In this document: piece after piece, positions 8,917 to 18,669 of the stretch | Numbering within the stretch: position 1 is the first letter of the stretch | Layout: each line of letters begins with the position of its first letter | Assembly (NCBI GenBank): GCA_002457055.1 | Contig: NTKT01000005.1 | Location: forward strand, 32,616-96,615 | DNA: 64,000 nt | DNA from: Rhodobacteraceae bacterium MED-G08 | GTDB lineage: Bacteria > Pseudomonadota > Alphaproteobacteria > Rhodobacterales > Rhodobacteraceae | Direction: 5' to 3' | Position numbers and translations under genes: made by a program | Notes under the pieces: generated by a model | The model's input: only the letters and a program-made list of their open reading frames with translations | Databases searched by the model: none | Told to the model about the DNA's origin: nothing

Positions 8917-11328
8917 GTGCATATACCTGATAAAATTTCAAAATGGATACGAGCCAAAAATTGGACGTTACATGAACATCAAATAAGGATGTTCAAAAGT
9001 TCTGAATGCTCATCTCAATTATTAATAGCTCCGACGGGTTCAGGTAAAACGCTCGCAGGTTTTCTACCAACAATAGCTGATCTTTATCTAAACCCATCTC
9101 AAAAATTACATACTCTCTATATTTCTCCACTTAAAGCATTGGCTTCAGATATAAAAAGGAATTTAGAAACACCAATAAAGGAGTTAGAGCTTAAGATCAG
9201 CGTGGAAGATAGAACGGGAGACACAAAACAGTCTATTAAAAAAAAACAAAGGGTAATCCCTCCTAACATACTTCTCACTACGCCAGAAAGTTTGGCTCTT
9301 TTGATGTCATATCCGGAAGCGCCATCTATATTTTCAAGTTTGAAACGAATTATAGTAGATGAGATTCACGCCATTACTGAAAGTAAAAGGGGAGATCAGT
9401 TATTTCTAGCAATCTCCAACATACGTAAATACTGCCTTGACGCTAAGATAATTGGCTTATCGGCCACTGTTAATGATCCCTCTATAATTGCAGGTTGGCT
9501 TGCTCCAGCAAATGATTGCGACATTATTCTTTCTGACCCAGGACTGATCCCAGAAATTTCAATACTTAAGACCTCAGAACCTCCTCCGTGGGCTGGAGCC
9601 GGAGGATTATATTCTATCCCAGAGATTATAACTGAAATTGAGACACACAAAACAACCTTAATTTTTCACAATACCAGAGCTCAAGCGGAAATATTTTTTC
9701 ATAATCTTTGGCTGGCTAATAGTAAAAATTTGCCAATTGCCATACACCACGGGAGTTTAGACAAAGAACAAAGAAACCAAGTTGAAACTGCGATGGTTCG
9801 AGGGGAACTACGGGCTGTGGTTTGTACGGGAAGTCTAGATCTTGGTATTGATTGGGGATCAGTAGATTTGGTAATACAAATAGGCGCTCCAAGGCAAGTA
9901 AAACGATTGATACAACGCATCGGTAGAGCAAATCATAGCCATAGTGGGGCTAGTAAGGCTCTTATTGTCCCGGCAAATCGCTTAGAGGTACTTGAGTGTT
10001 TCATGGCCCTGGATGCAATTTATGAAAACAAACTGGATAGCGAAGTACAAACCCAAATTCCATTAGATGTAATTTGCCAACATTTATTGTTAGTAGCGTG
10101 CGCAGGGCCATTTCTGCCGGTAGATGTATTTAATGAAATAATAACGCTCGCTAAATATAAAAATTTGAGCCGTGAGGATTTCGATCAATGCCTAGATTTT
10201 TGTATAAGTGGCGGATACGCCCTCAAAAAGTACAACCAGTGGCACAGGCTTATTCAGACCAGCGACGGCTCTGTAAAACTTAGAGATCCACGTATAGCCA
10301 ACCGTTTAAGAATGAATGCGGGAACCATTCAGGACAGCGATACATTGAAAGTTAGATATAAGTCTAAGCGTGGCAAATCAAATGGCTCAACTATCGGAGA
10401 AGTAGAGGAGGCATTTGCTGTTTCTCTCACCCCAGGCGATACCTTCTTGATTGGAGGTAAGATTGTAAAATTTGAATCACTTCGAGAGATGGTCGTTGAG
10501 GTCTCGCCGAGGCCTGAAAAGAAACCCAAGATTGCCGTATTTAGCGGAACTAAATTTTCCACGTCAACGTTATTATGTGATAGAATTCTTAGAACTTTGG
10601 AAGAGAAACGCTGGGATAATTTACCCGAGTATCTCTGCCGATGGCTTGAACACCAGGCATCGTTTTCAAAGTTACCAGAATCCAATAGCGTACTAATTGA
10701 AACTTTTCCAAGAAATGAACTTAACTATACCTGCGTCTACGGATTTTCTGGTAGAAATGCTCAGCAAACCCTTGGCTTGTTACTAACAAAGCGTATGGAA
10801 GAACTAGCGTTAAACCCAGTAGGTTTTGTAGCGAATGACTACACCACTTTGGTGTGGGGTTTAACGAAAGTAGTTGAACCAAAGAAACTACTCCAAGGAG
10901 AAAATATTTTAAGAGGTTTAGACCTTTGGCTTTCTAATAATGCGGTTATGAAGAGAACATTTCGATCTGTTGCAACAGTAGCTGGGTTAATAGAGCGTAA
11001 TTTGCCCGGCATCAAAAAGTCAGGCCGCCAAGCCACTTTTTCATCGGATATTTTGTATGATACTCTGTTAAAATATGACCCAAACCATTTGCTCCTCAAA
11101 GCAACTAAGATAGAGGCAATGCAAGGATTGGTTGATTTTGGAAGAATCGAAAATATGCTTGAAAAAACCAAAAACCATATAACTCACGTTGATTTGAAGA
11201 GACCATCTCCATTTTCAGCACCACTCCTTTTGGAAGCTGGTAGAATACCAATCCATGGCAGCGCAATTGAGCTGATGCTAGACTCTGAAATTAATTCGCT
11301 TATTTCTGATGCTAGATTAGAGTATTAG
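8917..11328 (+). CDS. Ligase-associated DEXH-box helicase (Lhr family)
   Basis: An 803-residue superfamily 2 helicase of the ligase-associated Lhr type, a 3'-5' ATP-dependent helicase family tied to DNA damage response. Motifs: Walker A APTGSGKT (about residues 38-45), TTPESL, DEIH box at 148-151, GLSATV, the second RecA domain with QRIGRANH starting at Gln333, then the long Lhr C-terminal region. The start is a GTG at 8917. The next gene is pdeM, 31 bases on. In most genomes this pair is accompanied by an ATP-dependent DNA ligase and an MBL-fold exonuclease; neither is present here. Confidence 0.93.
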   Translation: MHIPDKISKWIRAKNWTLHEHQIRMFKSSECSSQLLIAPTGSGKTLAGFLPTIADLYLNPSQKLHTLYISPLKALASDIKRNLETPIKELELKISVEDRTGDTKQSIKKKQRVIPPNILLTTPESLALLMSYPEAPSIFSSLKRIIVDEIHAITESKRGDQLFLAISNIRKYCLDAKIIGLSATVNDPSIIAGWLAPANDCDIILSDPGLIPEISILKTSEPPPWAGAGGLYSIPEIITEIETHKTTLIFHNTRAQAEIFFHNLWLANSKNLPIAIHHGSLDKEQRNQVETAMVRGELRAVVCTGSLDLGIDWGSVDLVIQIGAPRQVKRLIQRIGRANHSHSGASKALIVPANRLEVLECFMALDAIYENKLDSEVQTQIPLDVICQHLLLVACAGPFLPVDVFNEIITLAKYKNLSREDFDQCLDFCISGGYALKKYNQWHRLIQTSDGSVKLRDPRIANRLRMNAGTIQDSDTLKVRYKSKRGKSNGSTIGEVEEAFAVSLTPGDTFLIGGKIVKFESLREMVVEVSPRPEKKPKIAVFSGTKFSTSTLLCDRILRTLEEKRWDNLPEYLCRWLEHQASFSKLPESNSVLIETFPRNELNYTCVYGFSGRNAQQTLGLLLTKRMEELALNPVGFVANDYTTLVWGLTKVVEPKKLLQGENILRGLDLWLSNNAVMKRTFRSVATVAGLIERNLPGIKKSGRQATFSSDILYDTLLKYDPNHLLLKATKIEAMQGLVDFGRIENMLEKTKNHITHVDLKRPSPFSAPLLLEAGRIPIHGSAIELMLDSEINSLISDARLEY

Positions 11329-11359
11329 AAGCATTAAATTAGATCACGTTTTATAAGAA

Positions 11360-12028
11360 ATGAACTCATACGATTTTTATCTGTCAGGTGAAAAGCTATC
11401 AGCACTTAGCTCTGGTGGTCTTTATTGGAGTGACAAGAAAATACTCTGCGTATCTGATTTACATTTTGGTAAAACACACCGACTCAACCGCACCGGTGCT
11501 GGAGCATTGCCCCCTTATGAAAACATTGATACTCTTAAAAGATTACAGGCAGACATTTGTGCGACAAATCCAAGTTGTGTAATTTGTCTTGGTGATAGTT
11601 TTGATGATCGGATAGCCGAGCAAAGCTTTAATAACGCCGAAACGCATTTACTAAAGATCCTGCAGAAGGATAGAGATTGGATATGGATATCTGGTAATCA
11701 TGATCCTTATCCGTCCCTTCAATTTGGAGAAAGTATAAGTTCTTTCTCCAAATCATCTATTACTTTTCGTCATATAGCATTAAAGGGTGAAATTGGTGAG
11801 ATTTCAGGCCACTATCATCCAAAAATCTCTATAAATTTATCGAATGCTCAAATAACTCGGGCCTGCTTCATAGCAGACCAAAAACGACTGATAATGCCTG
11901 CTTATGGAACCTATACAGGAGGGCTAAGTGTACGATCTGACGAAATAAAAGTTCTTTTTGAAAATGACGCAACAGTAATGCTTACGGGAAATAAAATAAG
12001 GACAATTCCTTATTCTTCATGTTTTTAA
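11360..12028 (+). CDS. pdeM: Ligase-associated DNA damage response endonuclease PdeM
   Basis: A 222-residue calcineurin-like metallophosphoesterase. The two-metal site is complete: DLHFGK (Asp33, His35), GDSFDD (Asp79), GNHDPYP (Asn113, His114) and GHYHPK near residue 150. The N-terminus (LSGEKLSALSSGGLYW) and C-terminal AYGTYTGGL match the PdeM branch found next to Lhr-type helicases, and it lies directly after one. Family knowledge assigns it a nuclease or phosphodiesterase role in repair; the natural substrate is not known with certainty. It converges on plsC with six bases between stops. Confidence 0.92.
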   Translation: MNSYDFYLSGEKLSALSSGGLYWSDKKILCVSDLHFGKTHRLNRTGAGALPPYENIDTLKRLQADICATNPSCVICLGDSFDDRIAEQSFNNAETHLLKILQKDRDWIWISGNHDPYPSLQFGESISSFSKSSITFRHIALKGEIGEISGHYHPKISINLSNAQITRACFIADQKRLIMPAYGTYTGGLSVRSDEIKVLFENDATVMLTGNKIRTIPYSSCF

Positions 12029-12034
12029 TTGAAT

Positions 12035-12772
12035 TTACAGCTGGGCGTTAGAAACCAGCACTTCAGCCATTAAATCATTTGAACCTTTCTCAATGGTTTC
12101 TTCAAGTTTGGATAAGAAGGTTTCTCGATCTAACCCTGGCATTATTGGTGGTAAAAATTCTATTGTCGCTGTACCGGGTTTTTTAAAAATACCCAGCCGT
12201 CCCCAAAATAGGCCAACGTTGCAGGCAACTGGCATGCATGGCTGTCCTAGTTCTTCATAAAGAGCAGCTGCTCCTACTTTGTAAGGAACTTTATCTCCAG
12301 GCGCCACACGCGTCCCTTGCGGGTAAATAATTAATTGACCGGGCGTAGCATTGCCATCTTGGACTGCTGATAGCATTGTTTTTATTGCTTCACTGCGCTT
12401 ACCACGCTTAACCGGAATACAGCCAATTCGCCGAGCATAAAAACCGATTATGGGCATGAAGGTTAACGATGACTTCATAATAAATTTTGGTTTGGGCGTT
12501 TTTGATACTATCATTATAACATCTAAAAAACTCTGATGTTTTGCAGCAATCAGCATTTCACCCGATGGCGGTTCTCCTCTAATCTCAGTCTTCAACCCGA
12601 TTATCCAAGAAGCCGACCAAGTTACATAATTACAAAAAAAACGTACCACCAAATAAGCATAGTCAGTTCTAAGTAACGAAATTGGGGCACCAAAAAAAGC
12701 AATTACTGTCATTGCAAGATACATCTGCAAGGCAAATATTAGAGAACGAATCCATTGAATTATGAACAGCAT
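12035..12772 (-). CDS. plsC: 1-acyl-sn-glycerol-3-phosphate acyltransferase
   Basis: A 245-residue membrane acyltransferase that makes phosphatidic acid from lysophosphatidic acid. An N-terminal membrane anchor (about residues 8-34) precedes the HxxxxD catalytic motif in AAKHQSFLDV (His79, Asp84). The second motif reads YPQGTR, with Gln where many PlsC proteins have Glu. Its ATG overlaps the ftsX stop (TAATG), so it is the third gene of an ftsE-ftsX-plsC transcript. Confidence 0.93.
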   Translation of the reverse strand: MLFIIQWIRSLIFALQMYLAMTVIAFFGAPISLLRTDYAYLVVRFFCNYVTWSASWIIGLKTEIRGEPPSGEMLIAAKHQSFLDVIMIVSKTPKPKFIMKSSLTFMPIIGFYARRIGCIPVKRGKRSEAIKTMLSAVQDGNATPGQLIIYPQGTRVAPGDKVPYKVGAAALYEELGQPCMPVACNVGLFWGRLGIFKKPGTATIEFLPPIMPGLDRETFLSKLEETIEKGSNDLMAEVLVSNAQL

Positions 12773-13674
12773 TACATAAGCCTTTTAAGAGAAGTTTTCA
12801 CTGCCATTCTTGTTGCGAAAATAGATATAATTACGAATATAAGCGGAACCGTCCCAAGCCATATCTTATCAATTAAATCAAGATTAACTTCGTCTAATAT
12901 TCCTAAATTTTCACTAAAGTCCGGCATTAGGACCAATACAATGCCGGCACAAAATGTTCCTAAAATTGATCCAACAAAAACTCGAGAGGTAAATTTTCGA
13001 ACAAAGGCTGTTACGATAAATGCATCAAAAGCACCAACAAGCCGAAGGACCCTGAGCACTTTTATATTTGCAGATAATGCCGCGTTTGCCGCCATGCTAA
13101 CCATTGCTAATGACGATAAAACGAGTAATGCAACTGTGAACATCCCAAGTTGACTAATTAACGCCGCAAAAACTTCAATGGGCTGCCTCCATTGCGAGTG
13201 GTTATCTAGAGTCGCCGACGGAAGTTCTGCGCTAAGACGTAATCTAAGACCCTCATAATCAACACCTACGTCAGTTTCTTGTATTTCAATTAACGCCGGC
13301 ATTTCAATTGCTTCCAACGGAAAATCAAAACCAAGCCACGGTTCTAGTAATTTTTTCTTATCTTGAAGTCCAACAAGACGTGCCGACCCAACACCCTTTG
13401 TTTGATCCAGGATAGCTAGCGCTATACTAGTTTGTTTTTCTAATAGATCGGTCGGCGCTGACAATCGTATAGAAGAGGCACTTTTTAGTGAGTCTCCCCA
13501 CCTATTGGATAGTTCGGCGCATAGTAGCGAGAAGGCTAATCCTATAACGGCTACAAAGCTCATTGCCCCAGCCGTAAAAGTTGTTAGCCAAACCGTAAAA
13601 CCCGTATTTGGAACGACTTGTATGTGATCAGGACTAGCCAAGAGTGATTTCCAAAAATTCAACATAAAAGACAC
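12772..13674 (-). CDS. ftsX: Cell division protein FtsX
   Basis: A 300-residue permease-like partner of FtsE; the complex relays division signals to periplasmic amidase activators. It has an N-terminal membrane helix (about residues 28-52), a periplasmic domain, and three C-terminal helices with the FtsX-type block SMAANAALSANIKVLRVLRLVGAFDAFI. The GTG start at 13674 shares its G with the ftsE stop (TAGTG); an ATG three codons on is an alternative. The periplasmic domain is short, as in other alphaproteobacteria. Confidence 0.92.
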   Translation of the reverse strand: MSFMLNFWKSLLASPDHIQVVPNTGFTVWLTTFTAGAMSFVAVIGLAFSLLCAELSNRWGDSLKSASSIRLSAPTDLLEKQTSIALAILDQTKGVGSARLVGLQDKKKLLEPWLGFDFPLEAIEMPALIEIQETDVGVDYEGLRLRLSAELPSATLDNHSQWRQPIEVFAALISQLGMFTVALLVLSSLAMVSMAANAALSANIKVLRVLRLVGAFDAFIVTAFVRKFTSRVFVGSILGTFCAGIVLVLMPDFSENLGILDEVNLDLIDKIWLGTVPLIFVIISIFATRMAVKTSLKRLM

Positions 13675-14351
13675 TACAGATCAGCTCCTGCCTGGCTTAA
13701 TTTTAAATCTGAAATCCTTAAAGTCCTAGCCGTCACATTAGCCTTAGCCAGCCTAATTAAAGAAAGGTCGTGTGTAGAAATGAAAATTGTTTTACCCATT
13801 TTATTTAATTCGATCATAAGTGTTAAAAGCCTCTGCGACATTTCCCAATCCACATTTCCAGTTGGCTCATCAGCCAATATTATCTCCGGTGACATAATTA
13901 CGGCTCTCGCGAGTGCTAATCTTTGTCGTTCGCCTCCAGATAATTCCTGCGGTTTCACATTAGACTTTGAGTCCAGACCAACCCACTTCATTAATTCCAA
14001 AACATTTGCACGTTCTTTGGTATTATCCATACCAGCAACCGTTAAAGGCAGCGCAATATTTTCTTCAATACTCAAATGATCTAAGAATTCACAATTCTGA
14101 TGTACTATTCCCAAGCGTCTTCTCATCTGCGAAAGTTCATAATTACTCATATTTCTAGTCTCTTCGCCAAAGACTCTGATATTACCTACCTCAGGAATAA
14201 GGGCGCCAGCGCAAAGATTAATGAACGTAGTTTTCCCAGACCCAGATGGACCAGTTAAGAAGTAGAAGGAACCGGGAGCTACACTTAATGACACGTCAGA
14301 GAAAACTGAATTACCGCCGTAAGAATAGCTAACTTTCGATATTTCTAGCAA
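13674..14351 (-). CDS. ftsE: Cell division ATP-binding protein FtsE
   Basis: A 225-residue ABC ATPase. Walker A is GPSGSGKTT, the signature is LSGGERQR, Walker B is ILADEPTGNVD and the H-loop is STHD. The TGNVD sequence and the adjacent ftsX identify it as FtsE rather than LolD. It acts at the inner face of the membrane with FtsX at the divisome. It is divergent from the zinc-ribbon gene at 14477, leaving 125 bases for both promoters. Confidence 0.95.
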   Translation of the reverse strand: MLEISKVSYSYGGNSVFSDVSLSVAPGSFYFLTGPSGSGKTTFINLCAGALIPEVGNIRVFGEETRNMSNYELSQMRRRLGIVHQNCEFLDHLSIEENIALPLTVAGMDNTKERANVLELMKWVGLDSKSNVKPQELSGGERQRLALARAVIMSPEIILADEPTGNVDWEMSQRLLTLMIELNKMGKTIFISTHDLSLIRLAKANVTARTLRISDLKLSQAGADL

Positions 14352-14476
14352 AACCGTTCCAAAAATCTAAAAGTTGAAAATATTATAACTCAAACCTAGC
14401 ACTTTTCCCTATGCTATGGAAAACAATATATGCAATAAGTAATTTATTATTTCTATAAAACCGAGCAACAAAGCTT

Positions 14477-15154
14477 ATGTTAATCAAGTGCCCAAATTGC
14501 AACGCCAAGTACGAAGTTCCAAATGATATAATACCTGCGACAGGAAGAGATGTTCAATGCTCAAACTGCTCTAAAACTTGGTTTGTAACCGGTCTTTCTG
14601 GCAAAAAAACTTTCAAAGATAAAATCTCTAAGTATGAAGGCCCTGAGAGTGGCAGCTTACCCACATTTGAAACAACTGAAAGTTTTCTAAAAGATAAATC
14701 TACTAAGGATATCGATGCAGATGTCTTGGAAATTCTAAAAGAAGAGGCTGATCTTGAGATACGAACACGAGAGGCAGATCGCAAAGCAAGCAGTGCTGCG
14801 CAAAAGCCATTAAGCAAAAGAGCCGTTAAAAATAGTACTAAAGACAATCGCAAATCACACGATAAGGTATTGCCAAATAATATTGAAATAGGAACTACCT
14901 TAGAGGAAACCTTAACCCCAAACTCTCCAGATGAAGTCCCGGAAAAATCTAAAACCAAATCTGGTAAAGTTGGGTTTTTTATCGGCTTGGCAATAATTGT
15001 TGTTTGCTGGGCAGCGTTTGCCTATGGAGACTTAATAACTCAATCCATGCCACAAGCAGCAGCGTATATAGAAATTTACAAAAACTATGTAGATTACCTA
15101 CTAGCAATGAGAGACGGTGTACTGAAAAATTTACTAGAACAAATCAAAAATTAA
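14477..15154 (+). CDS. MJ0042-type zinc-ribbon membrane protein
   Basis: A 225-residue protein with an N-terminal zinc ribbon (CPNCNAKYEVPNDIIPATGR...CSNCSKTW, residues 5-34; four Cys), a long charged and Ser/Lys-rich linker of low complexity, and one membrane helix near the C-terminus (about residues 161-180, GFFIGLAIIVVCWAAFAYG). Proteins of this layout are common next to ftsE in Rhodobacterales, but their function is unknown. It is convergent with lysA (21 bases between stops). Confidence 0.8.
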   Translation: MLIKCPNCNAKYEVPNDIIPATGRDVQCSNCSKTWFVTGLSGKKTFKDKISKYEGPESGSLPTFETTESFLKDKSTKDIDADVLEILKEEADLEIRTREADRKASSAAQKPLSKRAVKNSTKDNRKSHDKVLPNNIEIGTTLEETLTPNSPDEVPEKSKTKSGKVGFFIGLAIIVVCWAAFAYGDLITQSMPQAAAYIEIYKNYVDYLLAMRDGVLKNLLEQIKN

Positions 15155-15175
15155 AAATGCGTGCATTAGAGCTGC

Positions 15176-16444
15176 TCATTTCAACCATAAAGGTATTTTG
15201 TCTCGAGCTATAATTTCCTCCAAGGCTGGCCTCTCTCGTATAACTGAATATTCATGATTATTTGTTAAAACTTCTGGTACCAAAGGTCTTGTATTATACT
15301 CACTAGCCATTGCAGCTCCGTATGCTCCAGCAGAACGAAAAGCCACAAGATCACCCGAGCTACATTTTTTCATGGCGCGGGATTTAGCAAAAGTGTCCCC
15401 AGTCTCGCAAACTGGACCAACTACGTCATAAATCGCGTTCTCTTGGTTTGAAGAATATTTTTTGACTGGAACTATATCATGATATGCTTCGTAGAGAGCT
15501 GGACGCAATAAATCATTCATTGCTGCATCCAAAATTAAAAATTCCCTGTCGTGACCTTTTTTAATGTAAATTACCTCTGAAACTAGCAAACCAGCATTAC
15601 CGACCAATAGTCTTCCAGGCTCGATTTCTATTTCACAATTTAGGTGGCCTAATACTCTTTTAACCATTTCACCATATTCTTTTGGTGTTGGAGGGCTGCC
15701 ATCTTCCAATCCATATGGAATACCCAAACCACCACCCAAATCAAGTCGTTTGATTTCATGCCCATCAGACCTCAAGACGTCAGTAAGATCAGCGATTTTC
15801 TTATATGCTTTCTCAAAAGGTAAAAGTTGAGTAAGTTGACTACCTATGTGGAGATCTATTCCCACAACCTGTATACCGGGTAGTGAAGCAGCTCTTGCAT
15901 AAACTTCTCTTGCCCTTGATATTGGTATTCCAAATTTGTTCTCAGCCTTACCTGTGGCAATTTTTTCATGAGTTTTGGCGTCGACGTCTGGATTTACTCT
16001 TATACTTATTGGCGCTACTCGGTTCATATCATGAGCTATGCCTGATAATACTAATAGTTCCTCCTCAGACTCAACATTGAACTGTCGCACCCCCTCATGC
16101 AGGGCGAGTTTCATCTCAGTACCAGTTTTTCCAACTCCCGAAAAAACGATACGGCTACCATCTACACCAGCTTCTCTGGCTCGTTTATATTCACCACCAG
16201 AAACAACGTCCATTCCAGCACCAAATTTTGCCAATGTTTTTAAAATAGCCTGATTTGAGGCAGCCTTAACAGCATAACATATCAAGTGATCAACACCACT
16301 GAGAGCGCCTTCAAATAGATCAAAATGTCTACGCAGGGTTGCAGTAGAGTAAATATAAAATGGTGTCCCTACTTCTTTCGCAATCTCTTGTATTGAGACT
16401 TCTTCGGCGTGAAGAATGCCCTCCTTATAAGAAAAATGATCCAT
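15176..16444 (-). CDS. lysA: Diaminopimelate decarboxylase
   Basis: A 422-residue PLP enzyme for the last step of lysine synthesis, meso-diaminopimelate to lysine. The PLP lysine is Lys60 in CYAVKAASN; HIGSQ, the glycine-rich LDLGGGLGIPY loop, EPGRLLVGNAG and the dimer-contributed GPVCETGDTFA (catalytic Cys) are all present, as is the C-terminal SAGAYGAAM block. It follows the lptM-like gene by 117 bases, in the argH-lptM-lysA order common in alphaproteobacteria. Confidence 0.98.
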   Translation of the reverse strand: MDHFSYKEGILHAEEVSIQEIAKEVGTPFYIYSTATLRRHFDLFEGALSGVDHLICYAVKAASNQAILKTLAKFGAGMDVVSGGEYKRAREAGVDGSRIVFSGVGKTGTEMKLALHEGVRQFNVESEEELLVLSGIAHDMNRVAPISIRVNPDVDAKTHEKIATGKAENKFGIPISRAREVYARAASLPGIQVVGIDLHIGSQLTQLLPFEKAYKKIADLTDVLRSDGHEIKRLDLGGGLGIPYGLEDGSPPTPKEYGEMVKRVLGHLNCEIEIEPGRLLVGNAGLLVSEVIYIKKGHDREFLILDAAMNDLLRPALYEAYHDIVPVKKYSSNQENAIYDVVGPVCETGDTFAKSRAMKKCSSGDLVAFRSAGAYGAAMASEYNTRPLVPEVLTNNHEYSVIRERPALEEIIARDKIPLWLK

Positions 16445-16560
16445 TTAAAAACACCTAATTAAAAGCTTGGGAAATAATTCCGATACATATTGTAGACAAT
16501 CCTGGAAAATGTAAATGAGGTCAGAGTATATAATAATAACCACTAATCTTTTACTAGGCC

Positions 16561-16656
16561 TCAGTTAGTCAAATCTAAGGATTTAGGTGTCGGGGCTCCA
16601 TCGATACCACACCCGTTTAAGGCAACTGAGAAAACTATAATCAATATAAATTTCAT
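16561..16656 (-). CDS. lptM: LptM-like small lipoprotein
   Basis: A 31-residue gene whose ATG overlaps the argH stop (ATGA). The product is [20 protein letters not shown] followed by a short Pro/Ser tail. This is a lipoprotein signal peptide with lipobox LNGC (Cys16) and the CGIDGAP start of the mature part, as in the small LptM/YifL lipoproteins found between argH and lysA or dapF. LptM in Escherichia coli assists maturation of the LptDE lipopolysaccharide translocon. The mature part here is unusually short, about 16 residues. Assignment rests on the lipobox and position. Confidence 0.75.
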   Translation of the reverse strand: MKFILIIVFSVALNGCGIDGAPTPKSLDLTN

Positions 16657-18047
16657 AACTCTAAGGTCTTTCTCCAACGGGCAATCTGACTTCTTACTTG
16701 AGACGGGGCCGTCCCTCCATATGAGGACCTTGAGGCAACCGAGTTTTGTACTGAAAGAACAGAGTAGATATCTTCAGTAATTCTATCATCTACCTCTCGC
16801 ATTACAGCTAGATCCAGATCACATAGCTCACATTTTTTTACTTCCGCCCTTTGCACTATTTGGCCGGTGATATGATGTGCTTCTCTAAACGGCAAATTCA
16901 ATTTTTGAACCAGCCAGTCTGCCAAATCTGTTGCAGTAGAAAATCCAAAATGTGCTGCTGCCTCCATATTTTCCTTATTTGCTTTGAGATCTTTAATCAT
17001 CCCACTCATAGCTGCTAGAGCAACCATCAAATTATCGGCGGCATCAAATACCTGCTCCTTATCCTCTTGCATGTCTTTTGAGTAAGCCAAAGGAAGTCCT
17101 TTCATCACAATCATAAGTGCTACATTTGCACCAAAAATTCTACCGATTTTGGCTCTTATCAATTCAGCAGCATCAGGATTTTTCTTTTGAGGCATTATTG
17201 ATGACCCAGTTGAAAAACGATCGGAAAGTGAAATTAAATTAAATTGCGCTGAAGACCAAATTACCAATTCCTCTGCTAATCGACTTAAATGCATAGCACA
17301 AATCGATGAAACTGACAAAAATTCTAGTGCAAAATCTCTGTCACTAACAGCATCCAAAGAATTTGCTGAGGGAGCTTTAAAATGTAGGGACGACGATGTT
17401 TTTTCTCGATTTATTGGAAATGACGTTCCAGCCAGGGCAGCTGAGCCCAACGGACATTCGTTCATCCGCTCTCTAGCATCGGTAAATCTCGACAGATCTC
17501 TGCTGAACATTTCTACATAAGCCATCATATGATGGCCCCAAGTCACCGGTTGTGCCATTTGTAAATGAGTAAATCCAGGCATTACCCAATCAACTCCCAA
17601 TTCAGCCTGATCCAAGAGAGCTTCTATTAACGACTTGATTAACTTTTGTGAAAAATCAATTTGATCACGAACCCATAATCGAAAATCAGTAGCAACTTGA
17701 TCATTTCGAGACCGAGCGGTGTGGAGCCTTCCCGCAGGGTCTCCAATTATTTCTTTAAGGCGCGCCTCAACATTCATGTGAATGTCCTCGAGAGCTCTAT
17801 CAAAAACAAATTCATTTTTTTTGATCTGCAACCCAATTTGATCAAGCCCGCCAACGATAGATTTATAGTCTTCTTCACTAATTATGCCTTGATCTGAAAG
17901 CATTTTAGCATGAACTTTTGAAGCTAATATATCGTGCTCTGCTAATCGCTTGTCAAAGTCGATGGAAGCATTAATTTCATCCATAAGGGAATCTTGTCCG
18001 CCGGCAAACCTGCCGCCCCACATTAGGTTAGCTTTTTCTTGCGTCAT
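16653..18047 (-). CDS. argH: Argininosuccinate lyase
   Basis: A 464-residue fumarase/aspartase-superfamily enzyme that cleaves argininosuccinate to arginine and fumarate. The superfamily signature [12 protein letters not shown], the start MWGGRFAGG, and [17 protein letters not shown] and [16 protein letters not shown] are all intact. Its start lies only 22 bases from the divergent thioredoxin gene, so the promoters must overlap the coding regions. It leads the argH-lptM-lysA run. Confidence 0.98.
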   Translation of the reverse strand: MTQEKANLMWGGRFAGGQDSLMDEINASIDFDKRLAEHDILASKVHAKMLSDQGIISEEDYKSIVGGLDQIGLQIKKNEFVFDRALEDIHMNVEARLKEIIGDPAGRLHTARSRNDQVATDFRLWVRDQIDFSQKLIKSLIEALLDQAELGVDWVMPGFTHLQMAQPVTWGHHMMAYVEMFSRDLSRFTDARERMNECPLGSAALAGTSFPINREKTSSSLHFKAPSANSLDAVSDRDFALEFLSVSSICAMHLSRLAEELVIWSSAQFNLISLSDRFSTGSSIMPQKKNPDAAELIRAKIGRIFGANVALMIVMKGLPLAYSKDMQEDKEQVFDAADNLMVALAAMSGMIKDLKANKENMEAAAHFGFSTATDLADWLVQKLNLPFREAHHITGQIVQRAEVKKCELCDLDLAVMREVDDRITEDIYSVLSVQNSVASRSSYGGTAPSQVRSQIARWRKTLEL

Positions 18048-18069
18048 TAATGAACCTTTCGGAGTCTAT

Positions 18070-18645
18070 ATGAACAAAATTCAATATGCTGTTCTTTACA
18101 CCTCATTTTTATTGATCGCAAATGTCCTTTCTGCAAATGAAACAAAATTTGGTGAACTCAATAATCTCAAATTTGGTGATATGAAAAAAATGATACTATC
18201 AAATAACTTTTTTAGTGCACCAAATAACGTTTTTTTTGACCAAGATGGAAACGAAATAACACTACAACAATTTCAAGGGCGCGTAACCCTAGTAAACTTT
18301 TGGGCAACATGGTGCGCACCTTGTCGCGAAGAAATGCCTAGCCTTGAAACTCTGTCAAACCAGCTTGGAAGTGATAGTTTTCAAATTCTCACAATCGCAA
18401 CAATGCGCAGTAGTAGCGAAGCGATAGATAATTTCTTTAATGAGAATAACATTGTTAATCTTCCAAAATTCCGGGATCCGAAAGGCCAGCTTGCTCGCGC
18501 GTCGGGTGTTGCGGCTCTTCCATTGACAATATTATTAGACAAAAACGGTTATGAGATAGGTCGTTTAATTGGCGATGCGGATTGGTCTAAGTCTGCAACA
18601 ATTGATTTTATTAAAAAAGCAGTGGAAATCGACGCAGCCAAGTGA
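18070..18645 (+). CDS. TlpA/ResA-like periplasmic thioredoxin
   Basis: A 191-residue exported thioredoxin-fold protein. A signal peptide or anchor (about residues 1-22) is followed by a TlpA/ResA-type domain with the redox motif WCAPC (Cys82, Cys85) in VNFWATWCAPCREEMPS and the cis-Pro loop GVAALPLTILLD. It probably reduces or oxidises periplasmic thiols, for example in cytochrome c or oxidase copper-site maturation; the target is not shown by the sequence. The frame is open further upstream into argH, but the ATG at 18070 gives the proper signal peptide. Confidence 0.88.
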   Translation: MNKIQYAVLYTSFLLIANVLSANETKFGELNNLKFGDMKKMILSNNFFSAPNNVFFDQDGNEITLQQFQGRVTLVNFWATWCAPCREEMPSLETLSNQLGSDSFQILTIATMRSSSEAIDNFFNENNIVNLPKFRDPKGQLARASGVAALPLTILLDKNGYEIGRLIGDADWSKSATIDFIKKAVEIDAAK

Positions 18646-18669
18646 ATTCATCAGGTATCCTTATTTTTA

